Part shown: one piece after another, positions 63,086-64,000 of the stretch
Layout of the letters: the number at the start of each line of letters is the position of its first letter
Position numbering within the stretch: position 1 is the first letter of the stretch
DNA from: Scleromatobacter sp039920745
Lineage (GTDB): Bacteria; Pseudomonadota; Gammaproteobacteria; Burkholderiales; Burkholderiaceae_C
Length of the DNA stretch: 64,000 bases
Assembly (NCBI GenBank): GCA_039920745.1
Contig: JBDSDD010000029.1
Coordinates: forward strand, 62,001 to 126,000
Reading direction: 5' to 3'
Program-made: the position numbers and the translations under genes
The notes under the pieces: model-generated
Seen by the model: only the letters and a program-made list of their open reading frames with translations
Databases searched by the model: none
Told to the model about the DNA's origin: nothing

Positions 63086-64000
63086 ATGAATCGCTACCCT
63101 GTCTGGAAATTCGCTTTGATGGCCCTGGCCGTCGTGTTCGGCCTGCTGTACACGGTGCCCAACCTGTACGGCGACGCTCCGGCCGTGCAAGTCTCGGCCT
63201 CCAAGCTGACCACCAAGGTCGGATCGGAGACGGTCACGCAGGTGCAGCAACTGCTGTCGGCGGCGTCCATCACGCCGGACTACGTGAACTTCGAAGGCAC
63301 GTCCGTGCACGCGCGCTTCGCCACCACGGACATCCAGATCCACGCCCGCGACGTGATCAACGCCGGCCTCAATGCAGGATCCGACAAGGACGCGCAGCCC
63401 TACGCCGTGGCGCTCAACATGGTGCCGCGCTCGCCGCGCTGGATGGCCTCGCTGCTGCATGCGCTGCCGATGTACCTGGGCCTGGACCTGCGCGGTGGCG
63501 TGCACTTCCTGCTGCAGGTCGATCTGAAGGCCGCGCTCGACAAGAAGATCGAGGTGCTGGTGACCGACACCCGTACCCTGTTGCGCGAGAAGCAACTGCG
63601 TACCGCGGTGTCGCGTGACGGCAGCGCCGTCACGATGGTCTTCCACGACCAGGCCACTGCGACGCAGGCCGTCAACGTCCTCACCGATGGCTTCACCGAC
63701 GCGCAGTGGACGTCCGCCAGCGACGGCACCGACGTGAGGGTCACCGGCGTCCTGAAGCAGTCCGCGCTGATCAAGGCGCAGGACCAGGCGATCAAGCAGA
63801 ACATGACGACGCTGGGCAATCGCGTCGCTGGCCTCGGCACGTCCGAGCCGGTGATCCAGCAGCAGGGCGCCGACCGCATCGTCGTCGAGCTGCCCGGCAT
63901 CCAGGACACCACCAAGGCGAAAGAGCTGATCGGCCGCACGGCGACGCTCGAGATCCACATGGTCGACCAGAGCGCCGAGGGCGCCGCCGCGGCGACGGGC
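63086..64000 (+). CDS. secD: Protein translocase subunit SecD, 5' part
   Basis: Membrane subunit that uses the proton gradient to complete protein export. The first 305 residues are in the window: the membrane helix (WKFALMALAVVFGLLYTVPN), the P1-domain start, GLDLRGGVHFLLQVD (the SecD signature) and NRVAGLGTSEPVIQQQGADR with VVELPGIQDTTKAKELIG. The frame is open at the right edge. GAGGAAA nine bases upstream supports the ATG. secF should follow outside the window. Confidence 0.95.
   Translation, partial: MNRYPVWKFALMALAVVFGLLYTVPNLYGDAPAVQVSASKLTTKVGSETVTQVQQLLSAASITPDYVNFEGTSVHARFATTDIQIHARDVINAGLNAGSDKDAQPYAVALNMVPRSPRWMASLLHALPMYLGLDLRGGVHFLLQVDLKAALDKKIEVLVTDTRTLLREKQLRTAVSRDGSAVTMVFHDQATATQAVNVLTDGFTDAQWTSASDGTDVRVTGVLKQSALIKAQDQAIKQNMTTLGNRVAGLGTSEPVIQQQGADRIVVELPGIQDTTKAKELIGRTATLEIHMVDQSAEGAAAATG

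Overview
The window is GC-rich, densely coded, double-stranded bacterial DNA with no tRNA, rRNA, CRISPR array or complete insertion sequence that I can see. Protein families and gene order (nasA-cobA, yajC-secD, a PEP-CTERM protein, the short RlmN-like enzyme, pqiA/B/C) point to a Burkholderiales betaproteobacterium, probably near the Rubrivivax/Leptothrix/Comamonadaceae group. That placement is inference from sequence flavour, not from a search.

Layout. 1-2705: end of an assimilatory nitrate reductase and the siroheme methyltransferase cobA. 2986-5342: a PEP-CTERM secreted protein, an unknown protein, a GNAT acetyltransferase and a DUF4124 protein. 5435-25113: a central-carbon island. pgm, pgi, zwf and gnd run on the minus strand, diverging from ackA, xfp and class I fba; tkt (behind a CDF transporter) diverges from a HAD hydrolase, tal and rpe. 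Together these give the oxidative and most of the non-oxidative pentose phosphate pathway plus a phosphoketolase/acetate kinase shunt. Between the two halves lies a decay zone: a truncated ex-lipoprotein, a D-Ala-D-Ala ligase that has lost its ATP-grasp core in frame, and a VanW-glycosyltransferase fusion.

25136-28006 holds a compact three-gene minus-strand cassette of unknown function: a small protein with a histone-like basic tail, a protein with a zincin-like HExxxH...E arrangement, and a winged-helix protein. It has its own plausible promoter and is the best candidate here for an undescribed system. 28326-35287 is a TetR-controlled RND efflux operon with two visible operator palindromes. 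35437-38509 holds an LLM flavin enzyme, a Baeyer-Villiger-type monooxygenase and a small secreted protein. 38566-42455 is a pqi lipid-transport operon with two separate single-unit PqiA genes flanking pqiB and pqiC.

42562-52042 is envelope and accessory: an OmpA-like lipoprotein, HiPIP, an MFS transporter, DUF3309, a response-regulator stub, a lipoprotein-like intradiol dioxygenase, a large hybrid histidine kinase, and a CsgG-like/SH3 protein with a Cys-rich partner. 52134-56542 holds rlmN-like, arfB and aconitase acnA. 56614-61577 holds an SDR with a divergent AraC regulator, a Cys/Met PLP enzyme, a pirin and MtfA. The end (61683-64000) carries a degenerate GGDEF protein, yajC and the start of secD.
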